The position numbers were made by a program, and so were the translations under genes. From positions 124,001 through 188,000 of the forward strand of contig NZ_JAEMNW010000002.1 of the NCBI RefSeq assembly GCF_016481275.1: a stretch of 64,000 nt of DNA. The letters run 5' to 3'. Positions 16,423-25,458 of the stretch are shown here, in pieces (the stretch's first letter is position 1; the number at the start of each line of letters is the position of its first letter). Below the pieces are notes generated by a model, which ran no database searches, was not told the DNA's origin, and saw only the letters and a list, made by a program, of their open reading frames with translations. Origin of the DNA: Antrihabitans auranticaus (GTDB lineage: Bacteria > Actinomycetota > Actinomycetes > Mycobacteriales > Mycobacteriaceae).

Positions 16423-17603
16423 GCGCTGAGGTAGGTGCCTCGAAGATCGATCTCGCAGCCTTGGACGAGGCGCGGCGCAACGCAGTGAAAGAGTCCGGGT
16501 GGGGGACACCGTTCACAATCGTCCAGCCGCGCAACGCTGCCTTCTGGGTCTTTGCGTGGGGCATGGTCGTCGGCACTGTCGTGCTGTTGCAAACCTTTGT
16601 GCCCACCGTGGGCGCCTACGGAATTGCGTTGGGAGCGGGCATCGTGCTTTTCGGGATCTACACGATCCCGTGGCTGATACTTCTGCACCACCACAATCGC
16701 TACACCTCGCTCCCCGGGAAGATGCTCTTGTTCGCATTCCTCTGGGGCGCAATTCCCGCGACCTTCTGGATGGGCCTCCAAGCGAACGGCGCCATTCTCG
16801 GGCTGTACTCGAAGCTGTTCGGTAATGCGTGGGCGGGGGACTGGGGCCCGGGGTTCACGGCGCCGTTCTCCGAAGAGACTGCCAAGGCGTGCGCTTTGAT
16901 TTTGTTGCTGGGCCTCGCCCCCAGATTGGTGCGCAGTGCGTACGACGGGCTGATCATTGGTGCGTACGCGGGCCTTGGACTGCAGATCAGTGAGGACATC
17001 CTGTATGCGAACAATGCGGGTGCGTCGAGGTTCGGCCAAGACCAGATCAGTGCAGCCATAGGGATCTTCGTTGGGCGCGGCAGCGCCGGGCTGTTCCAGC
17101 ATGTCCTGTTCAGTGCGTTGATGGGCGCAGCGATCATGTGGGTGATCGGCCGCGACGGTGGCGGCCATCGGCTGCGTGGCCTAGTGCTGATGGCATTCAC
17201 GCTTGTCCTGCACGGTAGTTGGGATGTCTTCGGCGCCCTCGGAAACAGTGTGTTCGGAACGCCGGCGGGCGGATACCTCGTGATGCTGATTCTGGCCGTT
17301 GTCGGATCGACTGTGCTGGTGTGGTGTCTGCGCAAAGCGGCTGTTCAGGAAATGAGTTGGCTGCGGGACCTACTGGCTCCAGAAGTCGCGCGCGGCGTGA
17401 TCACGGAGCGCGAACTCTCCGCGATCACTGGAGGCCGCAAACAGCGCAAGCAGTATCTGAAGGCCACGAAGGGCGGGCCTCCGAAGCACATTTTGGGAGC
17501 CACGATGGATCTCGCGGAGGAGTTGGCCCGCGCGGGTGGTGCCGATTCCGAGCGAGTGGAATATGCACGTTCGGAGTTGGCCCGGTTGCACACCGCAGGG
17601 TGA
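16419..17603 (+). CDS. PrsW family intramembrane metalloprotease
   Basis: This 394-residue multi-pass membrane protein has the PrsW glutamate pair in FSEETAKA (Glu152, Glu153, Lys156), the second motif GAYAGLGLQISEDILYA, then QHVLFSALMGAA and HGSWDVFGAL, whose histidines complete the expected metal site. PrsW-type proteases cleave membrane-bound anti-sigma factors in Bacillus; the actinobacterial role is unclear. The last 70 residues (ITERELSAITGGRKQRKQYL onward) form a cytoplasmic helical tail. The upstream membrane-anchored protein overlaps by four bases. Confidence 0.8.
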   Translation: MSAEVGASKIDLAALDEARRNAVKESGWGTPFTIVQPRNAAFWVFAWGMVVGTVVLLQTFVPTVGAYGIALGAGIVLFGIYTIPWLILLHHHNRYTSLPGKMLLFAFLWGAIPATFWMGLQANGAILGLYSKLFGNAWAGDWGPGFTAPFSEETAKACALILLLGLAPRLVRSAYDGLIIGAYAGLGLQISEDILYANNAGASRFGQDQISAAIGIFVGRGSAGLFQHVLFSALMGAAIMWVIGRDGGGHRLRGLVLMAFTLVLHGSWDVFGALGNSVFGTPAGGYLVMLILAVVGSTVLVWCLRKAAVQEMSWLRDLLAPEVARGVITERELSAITGGRKQRKQYLKATKGGPPKHILGATMDLAEELARAGGADSERVEYARSELARLHTAG

Positions 17604-17691
17604 TACCGACCGACCCTCCGGAGGAGTATTCGCACCGGATTCCGGGGCCGAAACTCCTCTCGTTTGTTCCGCAGTGCTGTGAGACGATCGC

Positions 17692-18579
17692 ATGATGCGA
17701 GTGGGCCTGCACGCGCTCGGGATCGGCACCGGCGCCGTCCGCGAGGTGATCGACGGCGTTGCTGCCGCGGCCGAGCGGAACGGATTCGCGACGCTTTGGG
17801 CCGGCGAACACGTTGTGATGGTAGATCATTCGGAGTCGCGCTATCCGTATTCGGACGACGGTCGGATCGCGGTGCCCGCCGTCGCCGACTGGCTCGATCC
17901 CTTGATTGGATTGAGCTTCGCGGCAGCCGCGACGAGCACTATCGAGCTCGCGACCGGAGTGCTGTTACTTCCGGAGCACAACCCGGTTCTCGTGGCGAAG
18001 CAGGCGGCGACTCTCGATCGGCTCAGCGGTGGCAGATTGACGCTCGGCATCGGCGTGGGATGGTCGAAGGAAGAATTCGACGCGCTGGGGGTTCCATTCC
18101 AGCGGCGCGGTGCGCGGACTCTGCAATATGTTGCCGCGATGCGTGAGCTGTGGCGCGAAGACATCGCGTCGTTCGACGGTGACTTCGTAAGCTTCGACAG
18201 TATCCGGGTCAATCCCAAGCCCGTGCGAGACCGGCGCATACCGATAGTGTTCGGCGGGAACAGTGACGCTGCGTTGCGCCGGGTCGCGTCGGTGGGAGAT
18301 GGCTGGTACGGGTTCAACCTCGCCGGCCCCGACGAGGTCGCGGATCGAATTGCCTTCCTGCGCAGTGCCTGCGCGGAATCGGAACGTGACTTCGGCGCGC
18401 TCCGAGTTGCTGTCGCCATGCAAGAGGCAGACCCGGCGTCCGCCGCTGAACTCGCCGCGCTCGGCGTGACCGAACTCGTCGTCGTGGAGTCGCCACCGGA
18501 GAAGGCAAGCGATGCAGGAGAGTGGGTCGATGCACTGGCGGATCGGTGGATGGCGGACGGGGTCGAAGGCCTCAGTTGA
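17692..18579 (+). CDS. LLM class F420-dependent oxidoreductase
   Basis: This 295-residue luciferase-like TIM-barrel protein has GFATLWAGEHVV, ATGVLLLPEHNPVLVAKQAATLDRLSGGRLTLGIGVGW and PIVFGGNSDAALRRVA. These match the actinobacterial F420-dependent LLM group rather than FMN luciferases. The true start may be the first or second of two adjacent ATG codons (17692, 17695). It stands alone and overlaps the 3' end of the opposing membrane protein gene by 8 bases. The substrate is unknown. Confidence 0.8.
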   Translation: MMRVGLHALGIGTGAVREVIDGVAAAAERNGFATLWAGEHVVMVDHSESRYPYSDDGRIAVPAVADWLDPLIGLSFAAAATSTIELATGVLLLPEHNPVLVAKQAATLDRLSGGRLTLGIGVGWSKEEFDALGVPFQRRGARTLQYVAAMRELWREDIASFDGDFVSFDSIRVNPKPVRDRRIPIVFGGNSDAALRRVASVGDGWYGFNLAGPDEVADRIAFLRSACAESERDFGALRVAVAMQEADPASAAELAALGVTELVVVESPPEKASDAGEWVDALADRWMADGVEGLS

Positions 18580-19918
18580 AATCGAACAGCGGCGGCAGCA
18601 CGATCACGACGACCGCGGCCCACGCCCCGTACACCGGAAGATAGCGGGTCTGCCATTCCTCGAGTGGTGCGAATCCTGACTGTCGCCGCACGAAACGCAA
18701 CGTGAGCCAGGCCGCCCACACCAGGTTCACAAGCAGCACGGCGTTCATCCCGAGCGCGGTAACTTTGTTGGCCGTTGAGCCGAATTCGGCTATCCGCGTG
18801 AGCATTGCGGCCAGCATGACGACGTCGACGGCGAGCGCACTCATGACGAGAAGCAACTGCAGTCGGTCGAAGAGGTTCGGTGGTGCGAGCGGGTCGCGGG
18901 CAGAGATTCCGTAGAGCAGCAGCCCCACGACGACGACGAGAATCAGGTCCATCATGATCAGGAGGTCGCGGTCGATGTCGATGACGCTCGGCTTCGTCGC
19001 GAACCCGCCAAGCAGCGCCAGCAGCAAGACGATGGTCAGCGGCGTGAAGACCCGCGTCAGCACCGGCGCGATGTTCTCTACGACGCTCTGTTTCGCTTCG
19101 ACGAGCCACGCCGCGACGATGACCGCACCGGGCACGCCGAACGGCAGCACCCAATCCTCCATCGCCCATTCGACATCGAGGTCGAGTGCTGAGAAGGCGC
19201 CGATGGTGAGTCCGATAAGCACGCCGCCCCCGAGCGCGAGCAGCGTCATGTAGACCACGAACTCACCCGTGAACCGGATGAAATCCATTCGGCGCCTATT
19301 CGATTGCCAATCGCCACCCACGTATGCGAGGCCGACGGCAAACCACAGCACGATCGGCGCGTGGATCGCGGCGACCACTTCTGTCGATCCGTTCGTGACG
19401 AAAGGAAAGAGGTTCAGCACCAGCGCGGTGATCGCGAACGGCGCAACCAGCACCGCTGCCACTCGGACCGAAACCTGCCGTTTCCACGCGAAGTAGCCTG
19501 CGAGGAACGGCAGGACGAAGAGGCTCACGTTGAGCGCTATTCTGCGGTCGGGCAGCTGCAGGCCGGCCTTCAGGGCAAGCCCCGCGCATACCGCGAGCAG
19601 CAGGACAACGGTCAGTTCGCGCTTCGGCAGCGTTCTAGCGTCGCCGGTCGGCGCGGGCAGCAGGACTAGTTGCTTCCAGAGTCGGTCCGAATGCTCGCGG
19701 GCGAACTCGCGGGATATTTCATCGACGTTCCCGAGCCGCTTCACAGCGATGAGAAACGCCTCGTCGGAAGCCAACCCGGCGTCCGACAGATCCGACACCT
19801 GGTCGCGCAGGTGGTCTTCCATCTCGTCGACGTCACCGGCAGATATCGCCTGATGCCGCTGAACGTATCCCCGCCACTGGGTGATCTGGGATTCGAGTTC
19901 GGCGTCGATTTCCATCAT
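18572..19918 (-). CDS. permease-prefix-domain membrane protein paired with PadR regulator
   Basis: This 448-residue protein begins with a soluble helical prefix (ELESQITQWRGYV, DEMEDHLRDQVSDL, AVKRLGNVDEISREFAREH), the permease prefix domain 1 pattern found in genes next to PadR regulators. About ten hydrophobic segments follow. The start ATG overlaps the PadR stop as ATGATG, so the two genes are coupled. Related prefix proteins are membrane components induced through PadR, but the transported or sensed molecule is unknown here. Confidence 0.72.
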   Translation of the reverse strand: MMEIDAELESQITQWRGYVQRHQAISAGDVDEMEDHLRDQVSDLSDAGLASDEAFLIAVKRLGNVDEISREFAREHSDRLWKQLVLLPAPTGDARTLPKRELTVVLLLAVCAGLALKAGLQLPDRRIALNVSLFVLPFLAGYFAWKRQVSVRVAAVLVAPFAITALVLNLFPFVTNGSTEVVAAIHAPIVLWFAVGLAYVGGDWQSNRRRMDFIRFTGEFVVYMTLLALGGGVLIGLTIGAFSALDLDVEWAMEDWVLPFGVPGAVIVAAWLVEAKQSVVENIAPVLTRVFTPLTIVLLLALLGGFATKPSVIDIDRDLLIMMDLILVVVVGLLLYGISARDPLAPPNLFDRLQLLLVMSALAVDVVMLAAMLTRIAEFGSTANKVTALGMNAVLLVNLVWAAWLTLRFVRRQSGFAPLEEWQTRYLPVYGAWAAVVVIVLPPLFDFN

Positions 19919-20280
19919 GCCCACCCTTCTGCTGTTGCCGGTGGCAGCAGAACACTGCGCCACACCTGGTTGAGAGCATCAGCGACCACGTCCCATTGCA
20001 TTCGCCGTTCCGCGAGCATGGCCCGCCCGGAGGCTGTGAGTGCGTAGTGCTTGCGGCGCCTGCCGTTCTCCGACAGCTGCCATGTAGACGCGATGTGTCC
20101 CAAGCGCTCCAGTCGATGCAGCAGGGGATAGAGCATGCCGTCGGTCCACTGCATCTGCCCGCCGGAAAGTTCGTTGACGCGCTTGAGAATTGCGTAGCCA
20201 TAGGACGATTCACCGTCGGCGAGAATCCCGAGAACCAAGGGAGTTGCCGCGGCGGCGACCAGATCCTTCTCGATATACAT
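19915..20280 (-). CDS. PadR family transcriptional regulator (short form)
   Basis: This 121-residue PadR protein contains only the winged-helix domain (PLVLGILADGESSYGYAILKRV, MLYPLLHRLERLGHI, GRRRKHYALTASG) and a short C-terminal helix. GGAGG lies three bases before the ATG at 20280. The downstream membrane protein is translationally coupled. A 43-base nested inverted repeat begins 10 bases upstream of its start and is its likely operator. The operator also lies between this gene and a divergent TetR gene. Confidence 0.87.
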   Translation of the reverse strand: MYIEKDLVAAAATPLVLGILADGESSYGYAILKRVNELSGGQMQWTDGMLYPLLHRLERLGHIASTWQLSENGRRRKHYALTASGRAMLAERRMQWDVVADALNQVWRSVLLPPATAEGWA

Positions 20281-20289
20281 CGGCCTCCG

Positions 20290-20332
20290 ATACCTAGAGC
20301 TGCTAGGCATGAACCCTAGCAGATCTAGGTAT
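20290..20332. promoter_or_regulatory. 43-bp nested inverted repeat, candidate PadR operator
   Basis: The outer arms ATACCTAGA (20290-20298) and TCTAGGTAT (20324-20332), and the inner arms CTGCTAGG (20300-20307) and CCTAGCAG (20315-20322), share one centre at 20311; 18 of 21 base pairs match. Four CTAG cores fall at 20294, 20303, 20316 and 20325, as if two dimers bind. It sits 10-52 bases upstream of the PadR start. Confidence 0.7.
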
Positions 20333-20351
20333 GAGGCGGCGAAGCAAACTT

Positions 20352-20373
20352 ACCGGCAGGCTTGCCTGTCGGT
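20352..20373. promoter_or_regulatory. 22-bp palindrome, candidate TetR operator
   Basis: The arms ACCGGCAGGC (20352-20361) and GCCTGTCGGT (20364-20373) pair at nine of ten positions around TT. The site ends 24 bases before the TetR GTG start and is independent of the PadR repeat to its left. Confidence 0.65.
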
Positions 20374-20396
20374 TTGTGAAGGGTTAGCGTCGGAGC

Positions 20397-21050
20397 GTGA
20401 CCTTCGCAGTGCGGCGAACTCAGAAGGAACGCGTCGATACGATGCGGGCCCGGCTGCTCGATGCCGCGGTCGACTGCCTCTGCGAGACGGGCTACGCGGG
20501 CATGTCGACGAACGACGTGGTCAGGCGCGCGGCGGTGTCGCGGGGTGCGCTCGCGCATCATTTCCCGACCAAAGCCGACCTGGTCGCCGCTGTCGCCGAG
20601 CAATTGATGGAGCAACGTGCGGCGGAATTTCACGCCCGATTCGGCAACCTGCCGGTGCAACGGCGAACGGGGCCAGAGGCTCTCGACGTGCTGTGGTCGC
20701 TGTACGACGATCGTGCGTACTTCGCATTGCTCGAACTGACTGTCGCCGCCCGGAGCGACGACGAGTTGCGGGGAGTGCTGGCCGGTGTGCCGGAACAGTT
20801 GACCGAGCTGACTCATACGACGATTTCCGAGTATCTGCCGGATCTGGCGCAAATCCCGTTCATCGAAGACATCGCTCGCGGTATCGAAGCACTGTTCACC
20901 GGGCTTGCCGTCCATTCGATCGTCGACGGTGATGCGCGGGGGCGGCATGCGGCGGTGCGTGAACTGATGAAGTTCGCGATTGCGGGCGCACAAGGGTCCT
21001 CGTTGCTGAGTTCCATACTTCGTCCCGACAGCCAAAGGAGTTCTACATGA
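20397..21050 (+). CDS. TetR family transcriptional regulator
   Basis: This 217-residue regulator begins at a GTG (20397). Its N-terminal helix-turn-helix (LLDAAVDCLCETGYAGMSTNDVVRRAAVSRGALAHHFPTK-type arrangement, residues 17-60) is typical TetR. The C-terminal domain shows no recognised ligand pocket. GGAG lies very close to the GTG, so initiation may be weak. Its stop overlaps the ATG of the PF10118 gene, so the two genes form an operon. The 22-base palindrome just upstream is the likely autoregulatory operator. Confidence 0.85.
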   Translation: MTFAVRRTQKERVDTMRARLLDAAVDCLCETGYAGMSTNDVVRRAAVSRGALAHHFPTKADLVAAVAEQLMEQRAAEFHARFGNLPVQRRTGPEALDVLWSLYDDRAYFALLELTVAARSDDELRGVLAGVPEQLTELTHTTISEYLPDLAQIPFIEDIARGIEALFTGLAVHSIVDGDARGRHAAVRELMKFAIAGAQGSSLLSSILRPDSQRSST

Positions 21051-21901
21051 CCGATTACGTCGTCCCCGTCCGAAATGTGCGCACCCGGCGCATCGCGTTC
21101 TCGTACCCGACTGGCGGCCTGAGCAGGCATTACGTGCAGGGTGACCTCGTTATGAGTCATGCGGTCGCAGTGCTGTCCGCGATGTTTCCCGAAGGCGAGG
21201 ACTTCTTCGTCCGTGCAGTGAAGCGGTACGCGGACCGTGTCACGGACCCCGAATTGAAGCCCCAGGTAAAGGGTTTCATCGGGCAGGAGGTCACCCACGG
21301 CCGCGAACACCGCGCGCTCAACGATCGGCTGCGGGAGATGGGATATCCGACGCGGCTCGTCGACCGGTTCACCCATCTTCTGATGATCCGTACCGACCGC
21401 CTCGTCCCCGATCGGTTCCAGCTCGCGGTCACGGCCGCACTCGAGCACTACACGGCAACGGTCGCAGAGCGGTTGCTGACAAGCCCGGAAGCCCAGGAGC
21501 TGCTCGGCGACACCGAGGTTCGGTCGATGTTGCTATGGCATGCGCTCGAAGAGTCCGAGCACAAAGCGGTCGCGTTCGATGTCTATCGCCAGACCGGCGG
21601 CAGCGAACGTTTGCGCATCGGCACCATGTACCTGGTCAACGTGTTGTTCGTACCGATTGTCGTGGGTTTTACGGCGCTGTCGCTACTCGGTGACCGGGCG
21701 TCGTACAACCCCGTTCGCTTGGTGCGCAGCCTTGCCGCACTGCGGCATTCGCCGTTCCTTGCGCGCATCGTTCTCGAGCATCTGCGTGCTTACAACCACT
21801 CGGGATTCCATCCCGACGATTACGATGCGGCGGACCTTCTGGACCGGTGGAAGACGGAACTCTTCGGCGCGGAGGGCGTACTGACCGACCACCTCAAATA
21901 G
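21047..21901 (+). CDS. PF10118-type metal-dependent hydrolase (ferritin-like di-iron candidate)
   Basis: This 284-residue protein matches the PF10118 pattern: MFPEGEDFFVRAVKRY, GQEVTHGREHRALN, EHYTATVAERLL, and WHALEESEHKAVAFDVY. The four Glu/His-rich helices (E..., ExxH, E..., ExxEH) look like a carboxylate-bridged di-iron site. A hydrophobic segment near residue 190-210 may associate with the membrane. It is translationally coupled (ATGA) to the TetR gene upstream, which probably represses it. The reaction is unknown; related proteins are annotated as metal-dependent hydrolases without firm biochemistry. Confidence 0.75.
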   Translation: MTDYVVPVRNVRTRRIAFSYPTGGLSRHYVQGDLVMSHAVAVLSAMFPEGEDFFVRAVKRYADRVTDPELKPQVKGFIGQEVTHGREHRALNDRLREMGYPTRLVDRFTHLLMIRTDRLVPDRFQLAVTAALEHYTATVAERLLTSPEAQELLGDTEVRSMLLWHALEESEHKAVAFDVYRQTGGSERLRIGTMYLVNVLFVPIVVGFTALSLLGDRASYNPVRLVRSLAALRHSPFLARIVLEHLRAYNHSGFHPDDYDAADLLDRWKTELFGAEGVLTDHLK

Positions 21902-21952
21902 CTCGGCCCGAAACGTCTGCGCGGCACGCCTGCACAGTGCTGGAATGGAGCC

Positions 21953-22414
21953 ATGACGGAACCCAGCGCAACCGGAACAATCGAAGTTGCGGCCCCGGCG
22001 GCCGCGGTCTACGCAGTGGTGAGCGACCCCGCGCAGCTGGTGACCGTGGCAGAGGAGACGACGAAAATCGTCCACCGGCGTGCCAGGGTCGGCCAGGTCG
22101 GCGCGCGCTTCATGGGTATCAACCGGCGTGGCTGGCGCCTGTGGCCGACGTTGAGCAAGGTCACGGATGCAGACCCGGGTAGGCGCTTCGCCTTCGAGGT
22201 GGGGGAGTTCGGGATCCCGGTGTCGCGGTGGCAGTACGACATCGAATCCACGGCGACAGGTTGCAAAGTCACCGAAAGCACCTGGGATCGCCGGCCGAAC
22301 TGGTTCAAACCGGTGACGGTCCCATTCACGGGCGTTCGAGATCGGCCCATTGTCAATGCGCAGAACATCGCGAAAACACTTGCGAGACTGAAGGATCACG
22401 TCGAAGGCTCGTAA
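21953..22414 (+). CDS. SRPBCC family protein (polyketide cyclase/START-like)
   Basis: This 153-residue small protein follows the SRPBCC pattern: GTIEVAAPAAAVYAVVSDPAQLVTVAEET, then RFMGINRRGWRLWP and GRRFAFEV, ending NIAKTLARLKDHVE. These are START-like hydrophobic-pocket proteins. It begins 51 bases after the PF10118 gene and may share its transcript. The ligand cannot be predicted. Confidence 0.75.
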   Translation: MTEPSATGTIEVAAPAAAVYAVVSDPAQLVTVAEETTKIVHRRARVGQVGARFMGINRRGWRLWPTLSKVTDADPGRRFAFEVGEFGIPVSRWQYDIESTATGCKVTESTWDRRPNWFKPVTVPFTGVRDRPIVNAQNIAKTLARLKDHVEGS

Positions 22415-22530
22415 ACGTCGACCGCGATTCACAACAATGTGATGTGAGTCCTGCCCGATACTGCTGTTTCTGCGAATGCGGCGACTCTGCGAGATTGAGA
22501 TCAATCGATCTCGGCGAGAGGATCCCGAAA

Positions 22531-23412
22531 GTGCTTGTACGAGCGTGCGCAACGATCGCGGCAACTGCCGTAGCCCTCGGTATGTCAGTGGCAATGCCGA
22601 CAACATCCGGAGCGGAGCCACAGTACGAAGAGTATGTCGCACTGGGTGATTCGTGGTCGGCTGACGTGACGCTCGTCAACGTGGACACGGCCCACACACC
22701 CTTCGGGTGCGCGCAGAGTCGTAGCGACTACCCGAAATTGGTCGCTGCCGCGCTCGCGGTCCCAACGTTTCGCGACGCGACGTGCGGTTCGGCGACGACA
22801 GCGGACCTGACTGTGCCACAGCCGCTCTATGTCCCGGAATTGCTCGGGACCAACCCGCCGCAGTTCGACCGACTGACGCCGACCACCGATCTGGTCACGC
22901 TCGGTATCGGCGGCAACGATTCGGAGCTTGCGAAGGTCGTCGAGAGCTGTATCGGACCGAGCTGCGTCGATCAATGGGTAGTCGACGGCGTCGATCGCAT
23001 GTCGCAGAACATTGCGGCTACCGAACCGAAGATTTCGGTGGCGATCGAGGGCATTCGGGCGCGATCCCCGCACGCGCGTATCCTTCTCGTCGGCTATCTC
23101 GCCGGAATCTCTCCGGTGACCGGTTGCGTGGCGCAATCGATGATTGCGAATTCGGACTCCGAGTGGGTCGGTCGCAAACTCATCGAGCTGAACGAAATGA
23201 TCGAGCGCGCGGCGAGCAATGCCGGCGTCGAGTACGTCGACACCTACAGCGGCAGTGTCGGTCACGATATGTGCCAGGCGCCAGGCGTGCGCTGGGTCGA
23301 GGGCACGCTACCGATCTCGAGTACGCCGCAAGGACTCGCGATTCCCTTCCACCCGAATCAGCTCGGCGCGGACCATCAGGCTCGCACGGTCGCGGCAGTG
23401 CTGGGCCGGTGA
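22531..23412 (+). CDS. secreted SGNH/GDSL hydrolase
   Basis: From the GTG at 22531 the protein has 293 residues with a Sec signal (residues 1-28, ending TTSGAEP). SGNH blocks are visible: GDSWS with Ser41, GIGGND with Asn129, and the C-terminal HPNQLG with His274. Several Cys residues (60, 85 and others) suggest disulfides in the exported enzyme. It should hydrolyse a lipid or acyl ester outside the cell. The stop overlaps the GTG of the neutral ceramidase gene, so the two lipid-degrading enzymes are made together. Confidence 0.82.
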   Translation: MLVRACATIAATAVALGMSVAMPTTSGAEPQYEEYVALGDSWSADVTLVNVDTAHTPFGCAQSRSDYPKLVAAALAVPTFRDATCGSATTADLTVPQPLYVPELLGTNPPQFDRLTPTTDLVTLGIGGNDSELAKVVESCIGPSCVDQWVVDGVDRMSQNIAATEPKISVAIEGIRARSPHARILLVGYLAGISPVTGCVAQSMIANSDSEWVGRKLIELNEMIERAASNAGVEYVDTYSGSVGHDMCQAPGVRWVEGTLPISSTPQGLAIPFHPNQLGADHQARTVAAVLGR

Positions 23413-25454
23413 CCGCCCGTTCGATCTCTCGCCGCACCGTTCTGGTTTCTGCCGCTGTTGTTGCGGCAGCAGGTGTCGTGCGTGCCGGAACCGCTGGGGC
23501 AGCGCCGGGCGGACCGGTCGCGTTGCAGGTCGGCCGGGGCATCGCCGATATGACGGGCGAACTGCTCGGCGCGGGCATGAACGGCTACGGAACGCTCGGC
23601 CAAACGACGGCCGGACTGCACTTACGGCAACGGGCGCGGGCGTTCGTCTTCGTCGATCCGGCCACGGGTTCCCGCTTGGTGCACGTCACAGCCGAGACGG
23701 GCCTGATGTTCCAAAGCATCTTCGAAGAGGTCCTGCGCAGGCTGCACGGCCGATTCGGCGACCTGTACCACCGCGGCAACGTCCTTATCGGCGCGACGCA
23801 TACCCACGTCGGGCCGGGCGGGAACTCGCACCTGATCTACGACATCACGGCGCTGGGCTTCCGGCCTGCGACCTTCGAGGCCAACGTCGCAGGCATACTC
23901 GAGTCGATCTGCAACGCACACGACGATATTGCGCCTGCCACCGTCGGTGTATCGCGCGGCCTGCTGGGCGACGCCGGCGTGCAGCGATCGGCGCCGTCGT
24001 TCGAGAACAATCCAGCGAGCGACAGAGCCACCTTCCCGGGCGCGATAGACCCGAACTCGGTGACGCTGCAGGTCTTTCGCGACGGCAAGCTGGAGGGAAT
24101 CGTCAACTGGTTCGCGACGCACGCAACGTCGATGATGAGTACGAACCAACTGATCAGTACCGACAACAAGGGCTATGCGGCCTACCGCTGGGAGCGCGAA
24201 ACCGCCGGGATCGACTACCTCGACAACGACAATGCGTTCGTCGCGGCGTTCGCGCAGAGCAATCCGGGCGATATCAGCCCGAACCTCGATCTGCAGCCGG
24301 GGGACGGTCCGACGGGCGACGAGTTCGAGAACACCCGCATCATCGGTGACCGGCAGTTCCAGGCAGCATTCGCCCAGACCAGCTCTGGTGCAACAGGAAT
24401 CGGTGGCGGCGTCGATGTGCGCTGGCGTTATGTCGATATGAGCAACGTCGCCGTGCGGGCGGAGTTCACGGGGGACGGTCAGGTACACCGGACCGGTCCG
24501 GCGATGCTGGGTGCAGCCTTCGCTGCGGGCAGCCAGGAAGACGGCGGTGGCGGTGACGATCTGCCGTTCGACGAGTCCGAACGGGGTGGCAATCCGATCG
24601 TCCGCGCGGTCAACGAGCAGATCTTCGCAGTCACGCCGGAGTTGCGCGCCATACACGCGCCGAAAGACATTCTGCTGCCGGTCGGCTTGATACCCGGTGC
24701 GGTACAACAGGTCCACCCGTTCTACCTTGTGCGGATCGGTGGCCTCCACATCGTCGCGCTGCCGTTCGAACCGACTATCGTGTCCGGACTCCGGTTGCGG
24801 CGCAGCGTGTCAGCTGTGCTCGGCGTGGCGGAGGACTCGATCATCGTGCAGGGCTACACCAACGCCTACGGTCACTATCTGACCACGCCCGAAGAGTACG
24901 ACGAGCAGAACTACGAAGGCGGATCGACGATATTCGGCCGCTGGCAACTGCCTGCCGTCATCCAGATCATGACCGAGATGGCTGCGGCGATGCGAGACGG
25001 CAGGCCGATCGACGACGGCTTCGCCGGCCCCGACGCGACGTCGAACGCACCCGTCAGCCCGATCGGTCAGCCACTCGTCGACGTGGCACCACTGGGTCTC
25101 GGCTTCGGGGACGTGACGGTCGAACCGGCGCAGGCGGTCTCGGCCGGGACGCAGGTGCGCGCCGTCTTCGTCGGAGCCAACCCGAACAACAACCTCCGGC
25201 GGGGTGACACATACCTGACGGTCGACCGCAAGACCGCGGGCGGTTGGACGCGAACAGCAGACGACGGTGACTGGTCGACCAAGCTCCTCGTCGAACAGGA
25301 CGGGCTTGCTACGACGATCACGATCACGTGGGATATTCCCGCCGGGCAGGAACCGGGCACCTATCGCATCACCTACCGCGGCGATGCGCGCGATATCTCC
25401 GGAAGACTCACGCCCATCAACGCAGCCACACGCGAATTCGCAGTCTTACGCTGA
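23409..25454 (+). CDS. neutral/alkaline ceramidase, Tat-exported
   Basis: This 681-residue enzyme splits ceramide to sphingosine and fatty acid. The N-terminus carries a twin-arginine signal (ISRRTVLVSAAVVAAAG, cleavage near AGAAPGG). GATHTHVGPGG and NWFATHAT supply metal-binding histidines, and NPGDISPN contains the nucleophilic Ser region. NAYGHYLTTPEEY supplies the Tyr region and LPFEPT is also conserved. The last 130 residues form the usual C-terminal beta domain. The GTG start overlaps the SGNH hydrolase stop by four bases. Its partner is Sec-exported, whereas this one is probably folded before export. Confidence 0.85.
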   Translation: MTARSISRRTVLVSAAVVAAAGVVRAGTAGAAPGGPVALQVGRGIADMTGELLGAGMNGYGTLGQTTAGLHLRQRARAFVFVDPATGSRLVHVTAETGLMFQSIFEEVLRRLHGRFGDLYHRGNVLIGATHTHVGPGGNSHLIYDITALGFRPATFEANVAGILESICNAHDDIAPATVGVSRGLLGDAGVQRSAPSFENNPASDRATFPGAIDPNSVTLQVFRDGKLEGIVNWFATHATSMMSTNQLISTDNKGYAAYRWERETAGIDYLDNDNAFVAAFAQSNPGDISPNLDLQPGDGPTGDEFENTRIIGDRQFQAAFAQTSSGATGIGGGVDVRWRYVDMSNVAVRAEFTGDGQVHRTGPAMLGAAFAAGSQEDGGGGDDLPFDESERGGNPIVRAVNEQIFAVTPELRAIHAPKDILLPVGLIPGAVQQVHPFYLVRIGGLHIVALPFEPTIVSGLRLRRSVSAVLGVAEDSIIVQGYTNAYGHYLTTPEEYDEQNYEGGSTIFGRWQLPAVIQIMTEMAAAMRDGRPIDDGFAGPDATSNAPVSPIGQPLVDVAPLGLGFGDVTVEPAQAVSAGTQVRAVFVGANPNNNLRRGDTYLTVDRKTAGGWTRTADDGDWSTKLLVEQDGLATTITITWDIPAGQEPGTYRITYRGDARDISGRLTPINAATREFAVLR

Positions 25455-25458
25455 GGCG

